Shown: positions 8,201 to 14,876 of the stretch, in pieces
How the letters are laid out: every line of letters begins with the position of its first letter
Numbering within the stretch: the first letter of the stretch is position 1
Assembly (NCBI GenBank): GCA_000482145.1
Contig: AUXH01000482.1
Span: 1 to 14,876, forward strand
Source of the DNA: Strigomonas culicis
Taxonomy: Eukaryota; Euglenozoa; Kinetoplastea; Trypanosomatida; Trypanosomatidae
Direction: 5' to 3'
DNA length: 14,876 bases
Program-made: the position numbers and the translations under genes
The notes under the pieces: model-generated
Seen by the model: the letters and a program-made list of their open reading frames with translations, nothing else
Databases searched by the model: none
Told to the model about the DNA's origin: nothing

Positions 8201-8903
8201 CGCCGCCATGTCGAAGCGGGTGTCGCAGAAGTCGACCGTGCTGTACGAGGACCGCCTGCGGGAGTACAACGAGCTGGTGCAGCAGCGCGCGGCGCTCGGG
8301 GAGGATAAGGAGGCGATCCACACCTGCATCAACGGCATCGAGGAGCGCAAGTGGACGGCGCTCGACCGCATGGTCGGCGTCGTCAGCAACATATTTGGCA
8401 AGCTTTTCGCGACCTGCCTGCCCGGCGCCGCCGCGGCGCTGGTGGAGGAGCGGGACGCGCACGAGCACCTCTGCGGCCTCGCCGTCCGCGTCCTCTTCAA
8501 CGGGAAGTCGAAGGAATCCCTGTCGGAGCTCAGCGGCGGGCAGCGCTCGCTGCTCGCCCTGTGCCTCATCCTCGCGATCCTGCGCGTGCGGCCGGCGCCG
8601 ATCTACATCCTGGACGAGGTGGACGCGGCGCTCGACCCGAGCCACACGCAGAACATTGGCCGCATGCTGCAGCTCTACTTTCCGCACTCCCAGTTCCTCC
8701 TCGTATCGCTCAAGGACGGCATGTTCAGCAGCGCCAACGTGCTCTACCACATCCGCAACACACAGGGCTACTCGGAGGTCGCGCGGATCGAGCAGCAGTC
8801 CGACGCGCGCGGCGGCGGCAAGAGCGGGGACGGGCGGCCCAGCAGCTCCACCGTCGCGTGGGGGAGTAGGAGCGCCGCGGATAGCTCCGTGGCGGTTGTG
8901 TAA
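5295..8903 (+). CDS. SMC2: SMC2, structural maintenance of chromosomes ATPase of condensin
   Basis: At 1,202 residues this is close to the usual SMC2 length of about 1,200. SMC2 pairs with SMC4 as the ATPase core of condensin, which compacts and resolves chromosomes in mitosis. The N-terminal head has Walker A GLNGSGKS (32-39) and a Q-loop Gln149. The stretch NPHFMVLQG and the following IEEAVGT match SMC2 rather than SMC1, 3 or 4. A long Glu/Gln/Arg-rich coiled coil (about 170-500) leads to the hinge (about 505-665, ending GLMTGGS). A second coiled coil (about 670-1030) returns to the C-terminal head with signature LSGGQRS (1079-1085), Walker B YILDE (1104-1108) and D-loop ALD (1112-1114). 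The Walker B neighbourhood and the SHTQNIG stretch after it are near-universal in SMC2. All ATPase motifs are intact. The last 35 or so residues are Gly/Ser-rich and dispensable-looking. The ATG at 5295 begins the conserved MRVKNIVLDGFKSYA core, so the start is secure. Confidence 0.97.
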   Translation: MRVKNIVLDGFKSYAHRKELENLSPHFNAITGLNGSGKSNIFDAICFVMGITNLKRVRAEDPRELIFRAGTTGVHAARVTIEFVNDDPATAPPGYSCEEYPVITVGRQIKIGGKQQFFFNNTVSMQSKVKRFFESISLNVDNPHFMVLQGTVHKLIGMRSQDILSLIEEAVGTKAFDHRRRTAEALIRNKEKKIEEIDSNISTQIGPMLEAMRADQEEYKRFLQASEGLEEKRRFRAAFEYDEKRKELREQERVVEAKKRDGASAKEQLRRIPEQEDELTRRLMRLQDSLGAPSEVTIALHDEESELKKQLARQQSQLETAEKQLKQIDAALTALQTQKNKQQAAQDAFRARRETHTALLTHIKDEKATIKHLKEALRLMESGVRAGASGMSLEEERSQLEVKRIQGAAALQRHKDVLAELAAQLQRVHESRTQQQGQVEQLTAALATASARLAHEDAAYQKVAPLERRATALSDAIAAKKQAYQQRFDVAQREAGSSRPYDLDFDRTRAEPGVQEKVLGRVGELVTPREPAAAMALMVGAQTMQLRVVVDSDATADAIIRCGLRQRTAFLALNKLQQPKFIDQQKVAQAQQVAKKMGGTVHVARDLVVCDPAMSALADYVYGGFFVCSSLAMAQELAYGAGVRVKAVTYDGEVAEPNGLMTGGSTQQLTDFFGELRAHRERRAPLAALAKEVAALELEYTELRGELQRHHAVAERYKAAEEQVELLRQRLQLAQGAGAEAVQGVEEQMREARAAMAATEADVRHTTARQAQLQQEATVDEGHARKDLQQQLAAAEARLAKLTHEEEVGAAVFEREEADMEQAVAGLAARTKDSEEERTHQQADAARLAALVAQLQQQIQDVQQRCRQSEEQRRRLEKEIEEAQEEKSRLLERKMQLDSVTRNAEVDLREAGKAMEACRAFLRDHERRHPWLRDEEEAAFGPADGNYYFDDRKRTQATLQALREAEAQTAAMSKRVSQKSTVLYEDRLREYNELVQQRAALGEDKEAIHTCINGIEERKWTALDRMVGVVSNIFGKLFATCLPGAAAALVEERDAHEHLCGLAVRVLFNGKSKESLSELSGGQRSLLALCLILAILRVRPAPIYILDEVDAALDPSHTQNIGRMLQLYFPHSQFLLVSLKDGMFSSANVLYHIRNTQGYSEVARIEQQSDARGGGKSGDGRPSSSTVAWGSRSAADSSVAVV

Positions 8904-8920
8904 CGTAGAAGCAGCGCATT

Positions 8921-8945
8921 CCTTTTTTCACAAACACAAAAAAGG
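8921..8945 (+). other. Hairpin CCTTTTTT/AAAAAAGG just after SMC2
   Basis: A perfect 8-bp stem with a 9-nt loop (8929-8937) begins 17 nt after the SMC2 stop codon. Because it is built mainly of T and A runs it could arise by chance in this composition. Confidence 0.35.
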
Positions 8946-9010
8946 GGAAAGCGAGATGCTATACTTATAATCTATAGAATCAGATTGCCATGTTTTAGAT
9001 AGACTCTTTC

Positions 9011-9047
9011 ATACCGTTGTTCTTTAAAAGGGAAAAAAAAACGGTAT
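9011..9047 (+). other. Hairpin ATACCGTT/AACGGTAT in the SMC2 3' region
   Basis: A perfect 8-bp stem of mixed sequence (9011-9018 with 9040-9047) encloses 21 nt whose T-rich and A-rich halves can also pair partly. It is less easily explained by base composition than the other hairpin. No function is known to me. Confidence 0.4.
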
Positions 9048-9234
9048 CCTTTGTTAGAATGTGTTGTTTGCATAACATGAAAACCAGTGGCAACGCAGCT
9101 GAAAGATGCACCCGTTACTATTATGCCGATGCATTTCCTTTCTCCTCCTATCGACACACACACAAAAAAAAAAAAGTTGGTCTTTTCCCTGTTGGCATCA
9201 GTACGAACTCACGCTGTCCTACTAAGGTATTCAC

Positions 9235-9272
9235 TTTTTGACTTTTTGTTTGCTTGTTTGTTTCATCCTTAG
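9235..9272 (+). promoter_or_regulatory. Probable trans-splice acceptor for CDC27
   Basis: A T-rich tract with GTTT/GCTT units (9248-9263) continues as TTTCATCCTTAG, ending at 9272. This leaves a 43-nt ATG-free leader before the ATG at 9316. The site lies downstream of the alternative in-frame TTG at 9238, which argues against that longer start. Confidence 0.65.
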
Positions 9273-9315
9273 ACCACATACATCTTTACATACCGATAGA
9301 ACGCGGACGGTTGAT

Positions 9316-10406
9316 ATGGCATCAACGCCGCCACCACAGCATGCGAGTTCGCGCGGCGGTCAGCCGACCGCCGCGCGGCGCCTCGCGGACCCGATCCCCG
9401 TGCTGCCGCCCTTCGAGGCGACCAGCACCCTCCTCGAGGCTCTCCGCGCACAGGTCGACCACAGCATGAAGTACTACCTCTACGACAACGCCATCTTCTA
9501 CGCGGAGCGGCTCTTCGACCAGTGCCCGTCGCACCGCCACCTCCACACACTCGCGAACTGCCACGTCGCGGCGGGCGACCCAGCCACCGCGCGGCGCCTG
9601 CTGCTGCACCACTACCCCTTCTTCTTCCAGCGGGGGCAGTCTCTGGAGAGCGCGGTCGCGGCGCTGCTGCGCGCCGGCGGCGCCGGCGCCGCGGCGGACT
9701 ACGTTGCGGCGCTGTGGGACTGCCAGTACCTGCTCGGCGTCTGCTGCTGCCGCGCGCAGCGCCACGGCGAGGCCCACGGCGTGCTGCGCGAGCTGGTGGA
9801 GCTCAGCACGCTGCTGCCGAACGTGGCCTTCTGTAGTCGCCCCGGCTACGTGCCGCTACAAGACGCGCTGCGCCTCAAGGAGCGGCCGATGCTGCACCCG
9901 CGGAAGCGGGCCGCGCCGCGCGGCGATGGGGGCGCGGCGGAGGACACGGAGAGCGTGGAGACGACACTGTGGTTTGCTCTCGCGGCGCACAACCAGCACT
10001 CCGCGGAGATCACGTACTGGATCGGGCTGTGCGAACACCAGATGCCGGTGCAGCGGCAGCAGAACACGACGAGCGCCGCGGAGTACTATCGTGTCTCCGT
10101 GCAGCGCAACAAGCTGCTCTTCTGCTCCTTGGAGGGCTACCTCAAGACGGTCTCGCGGCCGTCCGCGGACTTTGTGCAGCAGCTGTACAGCGTGCCGTCG
10201 CCGGCGACCGCGGCGACCGGCGGGCGTGAGGACGAGCACGTGCGGGTGCTGCGGCCGTATCTCTTCCAGTTCGGCCACGCGCTGCAGCTGGGCTGCACCT
10301 ACCAGTGCGCGGAGCTGCAGGCGTGGCTGAAGCTTGACTCGTTCCCCAGGGCGCGAGCCGGCCACCCTTCTGCCAGCGTCACACTCGCCGCACTGAAGCC
10401 GCCACA

Positions 10407-10437
<31 letters not shown>

Positions 10438-11334
10438 TGTCTCTCCGCGTGGCAGCTCACGTGGCTGAGCCTCGCGCGCTTCCACGAGGGCAACATGCAG
10501 GCCTGTGCGGAGTCCTTCCAGCAGCTGCTCGCCGTCGCCCCGTGGCGGCTACAGGACCAGGCGCTCATCTACTACAGTACGGCGCTGTGGCACCTCAAGG
10601 ACGCGAGCACGCTCGGGGTGCTCGCTCAGGGGCTGCTGGAGGAGGCACCGCTGGCCGCCACGACGCTGGCGATTGTGGCGAACCTGTACAGCCTGTCCAA
10701 GGAGCCCAAGGAGGCGATCGAGATGCTCACCCGCGCGACGCAGGTCGACCCCACGCTCGCCTACGCACACGCGCTGCGCGGCTACGAGCTGCTGTACCTG
10801 GACTACAAGGCGGAGGCGGAGGAAGCGTTCCGGCGCGCGATCCAGGCAGACTTCAAGCTGTACATCGCGTACGCCGGGCTCGGGGAACTGCTCTTCCGCG
10901 CGGACAAGCTGGAGGCCGCGCGGGAGTACTTTTCGCTCGCCACGCAGCTCAACCCCTCGCCCGCCATCATGAACCGCTACGCGGCGACCTACAACAAGCG
11001 GGATGCGACGACGGAGGAGCTGCGGGAGGCGCTGCGGATCTACACGGCGTCCATCCACACCCACCCGCTCAACGCGCCCGCGCGGCACCAGCGCGCGGAC
11101 GTGCTCCTGCGGCTCAACCGCGTGGAGGAGGCATACGAGCAGCTCCAGCAGCTCGCGAGCACGACGCTGGAGGCTATGGTGTTTGTGAGCCTCGCACGCT
11201 GCCTGGAGAGCATGGGGCGGCCGCAGGAGGCGGTCATGCACTACCACAAGGCCATGGTGCTCGACCCGCGACGCGAGGTGTACATCAAGGGCTGCCTGGA
11301 GAGCTTGGCCTCGGGCGACAATGAGGAGGGCTAG
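9316..11334 (+). CDS. CDC27: CDC27/APC3, TPR subunit of the anaphase-promoting complex
   Basis: This is a 672-residue protein from the ATG at 9316. APC3 is a core scaffold of the APC/C ubiquitin ligase that triggers anaphase; in other eukaryotes it receives the Ile-Arg tails of CDC20/CDH1 and APC10. The N-terminal block (about 38-280) matches the APC3 dimerisation TPRs: YYLYDNAIFYAERL (53-66), HTLANCHVAAGD (77-88), then YWIGLCE and AAEYYRVSVQRNKLLF. A variable linker with an 11-Gln run (364-374) follows. Residues about 376-665 are a continuous TPR superhelix containing the APC3-typical sequences YYSTALWHLKD (419-429), AYAHALRGYELLYLDY (482-497) and YAGLGELLFRADKLEAA (519-535). At 672 residues it is shorter than the human protein of just over 800, mainly through a short linker. 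CDC16/APC6 and CDC23/APC8 are the nearest alternatives, but the N-terminal block favours APC3. Confidence 0.9.
10405..10437 (+). repeat. CAG repeat encoding 11 glutamines in CDC27
   Basis: CAG CAA followed by nine CAG codons encodes residues 364-374 in the linker between the two TPR blocks. It is a simple repeat, likely variable in length between strains. Confidence 0.9.
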
Positions 11335-11582
11335 TGGGAGCGGCGCTGGCCGTCGGCGGAGAGAGCTGATGGTGCTTTAGATTGCCCATCGGTGCTGTTG
11401 GTGTTGTTGTTGTTTTTTAGACTCTCTAGAACCCACAAAACAATATGTATCTTATACATGTATAGCGTTCTATGTACGCCTGTGTATGCGTGTGTGTGTG
11501 TGTGTTTCTTCCGCAGTCCGCCGCACCTTCTTTTTCCTCTCCCCCTCTCTCTCTTTCCCAAAAAAGTGAAACCAAAGGAAGC
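11335..11582 (+). promoter_or_regulatory. Short spacer with splice acceptors for the dynein light chain gene
   Basis: Candidate acceptors are GTTGTTGTTTTTTAG ending at 11420 and TTTCTTCCGCAG ending at 11516; the second is the better shaped. A strong C/T tract at 11526-11559 with AG at 11565-11566 offers a third. Use of 11516 or 11566 makes 11583 the first ATG. A TG repeat occupies 11491-11504. Confidence 0.55.
11491..11504 (+). repeat. (TG)7 microsatellite
   Basis: Seven TG units lie in the leader region of the dynein light chain gene, directly before a TTTCTTCCGCAG acceptor-like sequence. Read in frame with the gene it would encode alternating Cys and Val, which argues that the upstream in-frame ATG at 11472 is not used. 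Confidence 0.85.
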
Positions 11583-11915
11583 ATGTCGGAGGATAGAATT
11601 ACACTTGCGGATGACGCCGAGGGCATATGCAAGGACGCCGCGTCACGCTACTTCATGGCGGAGACGCGCTACAACCACGCGAAGATCCCCGTATTGGTCT
11701 CCAGCACGGCCGACCTCGTCGTGCAGCGCCTTACGCAGGAGTCGAAGCTGCCCCGGAAGTACGTGGTGCACGTGGCCATCTTCCAGAAGACGGGGGCCGG
11801 CTACAACGCGGTGTCCTCCTGCTCCTGGAACCCACTGAGCGACTCCTGCTATGTGTACAAAAGTGAGAACAAGGCCATGTATTGTATTATAACGGTCTAC
11901 GGACTGTCTTTGTAA
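11583..11915 (+). CDS. DYNLT1: Tctex-type dynein light chain
   Basis: This is a 110-residue protein, against about 113 for human DYNLT1. Tctex light chains dimerise and bind the dynein intermediate chain in cytoplasmic, intraflagellar-transport and inner-arm dyneins; in a flagellate protist any of these is possible. The C-terminal half is diagnostic: YVVHVAIFQKTGAGYN (60-75), then SSCSWNPLSD, then ENKAMYCIITVYGLSL at the very end (95-110), each matching the conserved Tctex beta-strand core. The N-terminal part, with an acidic start and two helices, also fits. I chose the ATG at 11583 because the longer frame from 11472 would translate a TG repeat and the polypyrimidine tract. DYNLT1 and DYNLT3 are not separable from the sequence alone; kinetoplastids have several Tctex-like paralogues. 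Confidence 0.93.
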   Translation: MSEDRITLADDAEGICKDAASRYFMAETRYNHAKIPVLVSSTADLVVQRLTQESKLPRKYVVHVAIFQKTGAGYNAVSSCSWNPLSDSCYVYKSENKAMYCIITVYGLSL

Positions 11916-12209
11916 ATAGAGAAGAGATACACACATACATACATACCAAATGTGCAATGTATCAAATCAAACGGTTGTGATTGGTTGTGTTGTCATTTTT
12001 GGTGACAAACATCTATTAATATTATTTGTTTGTTTGTATTTTTTGAAAATGTGCTCAAAAAAAAAAAAGAGCATCAACAAAAACGTGTGCACATGTCCCT
12101 ACATCCAACAAGAATGTCATGGTGTAAGTTTTTAAATGCGATTGGCTCCCCTCATTTCTCTTGTACAGTATACATCCATATATACAAATAGATAGCCATA
12201 CCCCACGCC
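11916..12209 (+). promoter_or_regulatory. Spacer with probable splice acceptor for the phosphoesterase gene
   Basis: This AT-rich spacer carries short GTTT repeats (12028-12035) and an A run near 12058-12069. A C/T-rich segment (12147-12164) leads to AG at 12167-12168. That would give a 41-nt leader without an ATG before the start at 12210. Confidence 0.55.
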
Positions 12210-13928
12210 ATGGTCGTCCGACGAAGCCTCTCTCGGTTGCGAATATGCTACATCACCGACATCGAGGGCGACGTCGCTTACCTCCAGCGCTTCCTGCAGC
12301 ACGCGGACTGCCCGCTGCGGTGGGAGCCCCGGCCGAGACCGCTGGCGAGCAGCCCCGCGCTGCAGTACACCGCCGTCCGCTCCCACGCGCCACCGTTGCC
12401 GGCTGCCAGCAGCAGCAGTGCAGCGGCGGTGGCGGCCTGCGACGCCCACGCCTTGCAGTACTATACATTGGGTCTAAAAGATGACGACACCCACTTTGTC
12501 TTTGGCGGCGACGTGTTTGACCAGGGCGCCGACCTCATGCTTGGCCAGTGCCTGCTCGACCTCAAGGCTCGCTACCCAGATCGCGTCCATCTGATTCTAG
12601 GCAACCGGGACATCAACAAAATGGTGATGACCCGCATCGTCGACGAGGTCGATGCGCTGACGCCGGTCGAGGCGGAAGACCACCTCTTCGGGCTGCACCA
12701 CTACCCGTCGCCGCAGGGGCCCCCGTCCACTTTTCTGGCGGACATCGCGGCAGCGAAGGCGACATCGACGCGCTTCAGGTCGGTCGGCTACGCGGCATTT
12801 CTGGCGGCGCTGCGCCCGGAGACGCCGCCGCCACCGCGGGCGGACCGCGTCTCCTTTCTGCGCTGGGCGCTGCAGCACCGCATGGGCGGCTATCGCGCCT
12901 TCGAGCACCGCCGCTCGGAGCTGCGGCAGCTGCGCGCGGCGGACGCGCCGGCGCCGACCGACGCAGAGGTCGCCTCGACCTTCTTCGAGGCCGCGCGGCC
13001 CGGCGGCGTCTACGCGGAGTACCTGCGGCGCGGGCGTCTGGCGTGTGTGCTGGAGGGCATACTCTTCGTGCACGGCGGCGTCACCGCCGCCAACGTCGGC
13101 TTCGTGCCGGACGTGGCCGCGCCGCTGTGGGAGCAGCCGCAGCGCGGCCGGCACATCGCCGAGGTGCACGCGTGGGTGGACGCGCTGGAGGGGTTCCGGC
13201 GCGCGGCGGTGGACGCGTGGCGGCGGGGCGAAGGCACCCGCGGCGAGGCGCTCCGCCACTACGCGCTGCCGCGGCTGTTCGCGCCCTACTCGGTCGTGGT
13301 GGGCAGCTTCGTCGAGGCGGACGGCCCGCGGCTCGCGCCGCTCCCCGTGGTGCACTATCTGCTCTCCGGCGGCGTCAGCACGGTGTGCAGCGGCCACCAG
13401 CCCTGCGGCGACGCGCCGCTCGTCGTGCGGCAGCCGGGCGGCTTCCTGATGGTGGACGCGGACAACTCGTACTGCGGCCGCGGCAATGCCCTCTGCGGCC
13501 CGACAAATCACCGCGGCGGCGCTCTCTCGTTTCTCTGCATGGAGGGCGACGGTGCGGTGTGGGCGCGCGGCGCCCGCGCGGACGGCCGACCCTTCGCGTA
13601 CCAGCTGAACGACCCGCGGTGGCCGATCGGTCGGTGCGTCGGCGACGGCTGGTGGGTGAAGTGCCTCGCCGGCGGAGACCGCGGCGCGGGCGGCGCGGGG
13701 CAGCAGCGGCTGGAGGTCCACCGCACGGCGGACGGCTACCATACGGAGGAGGTGCGCGAGGGCACGGCGGCGGCGCTGCAGCAGCTGGCGTGGTCGGCCG
13801 CGGCGGCCGCCCCGGCGCCGGGTGAGCTGGCCCCGCGCTACACGAAGGCGGAGCTTGCGGAGGTGCGGGTGCACCGCCTCAAAACAAAGGTGCGGCCGTC
13901 CGCCGCGGAGCAGCAGGCAAAGCTGTAG
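12210..13928 (+). CDS. Calcineurin-like metallophosphoesterase, DIEG/GNRD variant
   Basis: This is a 572-residue protein. It carries the ordered metal-binding motifs of the calcineurin-like phosphoesterase fold: TDIEGD (16-21), GGDVFDQG (99-106), GNRD (131-134), FVHGGV with His288, and SGHQPCGD with His396. Likely ligands are Asp17, Asp101, Asn132, His288 and His396. Two usual histidines are replaced: DxH is DIE, and GNHE/D is GNRD. The GNRDINK stretch is regular enough that this looks like a protist subfamily rather than decay. The phosphoesterase reaction is inferred and the substrate is unknown. A Ser/Ala/Pro-rich insert (about 40-80) separates the first two motifs, and residues about 410-572 form a C-terminal extension ending in a basic tail. 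It is not an ApaH-like enzyme by motif. The ATG at 12210 starts just 14 residues before the first strand, fitting a complete domain. Confidence 0.88.
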   Translation: MVVRRSLSRLRICYITDIEGDVAYLQRFLQHADCPLRWEPRPRPLASSPALQYTAVRSHAPPLPAASSSSAAAVAACDAHALQYYTLGLKDDDTHFVFGGDVFDQGADLMLGQCLLDLKARYPDRVHLILGNRDINKMVMTRIVDEVDALTPVEAEDHLFGLHHYPSPQGPPSTFLADIAAAKATSTRFRSVGYAAFLAALRPETPPPPRADRVSFLRWALQHRMGGYRAFEHRRSELRQLRAADAPAPTDAEVASTFFEAARPGGVYAEYLRRGRLACVLEGILFVHGGVTAANVGFVPDVAAPLWEQPQRGRHIAEVHAWVDALEGFRRAAVDAWRRGEGTRGEALRHYALPRLFAPYSVVVGSFVEADGPRLAPLPVVHYLLSGGVSTVCSGHQPCGDAPLVVRQPGGFLMVDADNSYCGRGNALCGPTNHRGGALSFLCMEGDGAVWARGARADGRPFAYQLNDPRWPIGRCVGDGWWVKCLAGGDRGAGGAGQQRLEVHRTADGYHTEEVREGTAAALQQLAWSAAAAAPAPGELAPRYTKAELAEVRVHRLKTKVRPSAAEQQAKL

Positions 13929-14153
13929 CACCGGGGAAGGCGCATGCTGATACACACGTTTCAAGAAGAAAAAAAAAATAGCAACCGCTCTGTCACAAAA
14001 CGATTATTGGTTCAACATGATTTGTAGTGCATCCCTCTCTTTCTTTGTATCGCTGTCTTCCTCCCCGCTCTTTTTTCTTTTTTTTTCGATCCGTTTGTTG
14101 TGGTTGGTGCAGCATCACATCTATTAGCAGTAGGAGCAGGGCTGTTCAACGCC
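13929..14153 (+). promoter_or_regulatory. Spacer with strong polypyrimidine tract and splice acceptor
   Basis: A long C/T-rich region (14032-14099, including T6CT9 at 14071-14086) is followed by TTGGTGCAG ending at 14112. The 41 nt from there to ATG 14154 contain no other ATG. This is the clearest acceptor layout in the window and supports the start of the last gene. Confidence 0.7.
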
Positions 14154-14876
14154 ATGTCCTGGATGCAGGCACTGCGCACCTTCGCGGCGGCGGCGGCCGG
14201 CGGCAGCCCCACCCTCGCGGCGCGCGTCGACGTGTACACGACCGTGGCGCAGCAGCTCCTCCTCGGCCCCGTCGGCTTCCGACTCCGCCCGGCGCACCTG
14301 GACGTGCTGCGCGCGCTGCGCTGGGAGCTCCTGCGGGATGGCACGCCGCGGGCGAAGGCCACGCTCCTGGAGCACGTCCTGCGCCAGCTCGCGCTTGCCA
14401 ACGCAGCCTACCACTACGACGCACCACCGCCGCGCGAGACCACTGCCGCCGCGGCGCTCGACGAGTCGCTCTGTCTGGTAGCAGAACAGCTGCAGTGCCT
14501 GGCGGAGGCGCACGTGTGCCACATCCCGGTGGGCCCGCGGCACCTCCGCCACGTGCTGCGCGCGCCGCAGCTGTCGCGGCTCGACCCCGGCGTGCCGCTG
14601 CTGCTGCTGGGGCAGCTGGAGGCCGCACCGCCGCCCCAGGAGCCAACGGCGGGGGAGGGCGAGGATGATGAACTCGCGCAGGCGCGGCTGGACTGCTGCG
14701 TCGGCCTCGCCAGCAGCGGCCACGCAGCTGCAGCGCTGCGGTTGCTCGGCCCCCGCGGCGCGCGCTGCGCCGACGCGGTGCGCCAGCTGACGCAGCTGCA
14801 GCGCGGCGGCTGGCGGCGCGCGTGTGCGCTCGCCGCGTGCGTGCCGCCGGCGCGGCTGACCCCCTCGGCCGCCGCG
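14154..14876 (+). CDS. Unrecognised protein, 3' end beyond the window
   Basis: The frame is open for 241 codons from ATG 14154 to the last base, with no stop, so the gene continues to the right. It shares the strong GC3 bias of its neighbours and has a well-placed acceptor at 14112, so it is very likely real. The N-terminus begins MSWMQALRTF, then an Ala run and SPTLAARVDVY; few acids, hydrophobics and scattered Arg would suit a mitochondrial targeting peptide, but weakly. The rest is Leu/Ala/Arg-rich and probably all helical, with an acidic patch (GEGEDDE) near residue 167. It contains several short helix-pair-like segments, so an RNA-binding helical-repeat protein such as those common in kinetoplastid mitochondria is one possibility. 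I recognise no family motif. Confidence 0.8.
   Translation, partial: MSWMQALRTFAAAAAGGSPTLAARVDVYTTVAQQLLLGPVGFRLRPAHLDVLRALRWELLRDGTPRAKATLLEHVLRQLALANAAYHYDAPPPRETTAAAALDESLCLVAEQLQCLAEAHVCHIPVGPRHLRHVLRAPQLSRLDPGVPLLLLGQLEAAPPPQEPTAGEGEDDELAQARLDCCVGLASSGHAAAALRLLGPRGARCADAVRQLTQLQRGGWRRACALAACVPPARLTPSAAA

Larger units (their letters stand above)
8904..9315. other. Spacer between SMC2 and CDC27, with two hairpins
   Basis: These 412 nt are AT-rich and hold no gene that I can support. They contain two inverted repeats, described separately, and A-rich runs near 9032-9041 and 9164-9175. They should comprise the SMC2 3' UTR and the short CDC27 leader. Confidence 0.7.

Noticed and set aside
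9238..9315. Upstream in-frame TTG start for CDC27 adding 26 residues
   Set aside because: The non-ATG start would lie in the polypyrimidine tract upstream of the splice acceptor at 9272, so it would not be in the mature mRNA.
5295..11334. SMC2 and CDC27 as a functional chromosome-segregation cluster
   Set aside because: Kinetoplastid polycistronic units generally do not group genes by pathway. Two neighbours are not enough to claim linkage.
12597..13964. 455-codon - strand frame opposite the phosphoesterase
   Set aside because: It is an antisense shadow in GC-rich coding sequence with no recognisable domain.

Overview
This 14.9 kb window looks like nuclear DNA of a trypanosomatid or other kinetoplastid protist. 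Seven protein genes all lie head to tail on the + strand and all appear intronless. Each reading frame is very GC-rich, especially at third codon positions, and stops sharply at AT-rich spacers full of homopolymer T and A. Almost every gene is preceded by a polypyrimidine tract and an AG, the layout expected for a polycistronic unit resolved by spliced-leader trans-splicing and polyadenylation. I cannot name the genus.

Layout: (1) 2-862, the 3' part of a repeat protein of SAXO/Mn-repeat character (microtubule-associated is an inference). (2) 863-2707, a 1.85 kb AT-rich spacer with several candidate splice acceptors, a hairpin and a 572-nt stretch without any ATG leading into the next gene. 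(3) 2708-4588, a 626-residue protein joining eight or nine MORN repeats to an STE11-like serine/threonine kinase domain. (4) 5295-8903, SMC2, the condensin ATPase. (5) 9316-11334, CDC27/APC3, a TPR subunit of the anaphase-promoting complex. (6) 11583-11915, a Tctex-type dynein light chain. (7) 12210-13928, a calcineurin-like metallophosphoesterase with variant motifs (DIEG and GNRD). (8) 14154 to the window end, the 5' part of an unrecognised protein.

SMC2 and CDC27 both act in chromosome segregation, and the Mn-like protein and dynein light chain both point to microtubules. In a kinetoplastid polycistronic unit, adjacency is not good evidence of a shared pathway, so I do not propose an operon-like system. 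The items most worth a second look are the MORN-kinase fusion with its long ATG-free leader, the variant phosphoesterase active site, and the candidate extra transcript in the first spacer.
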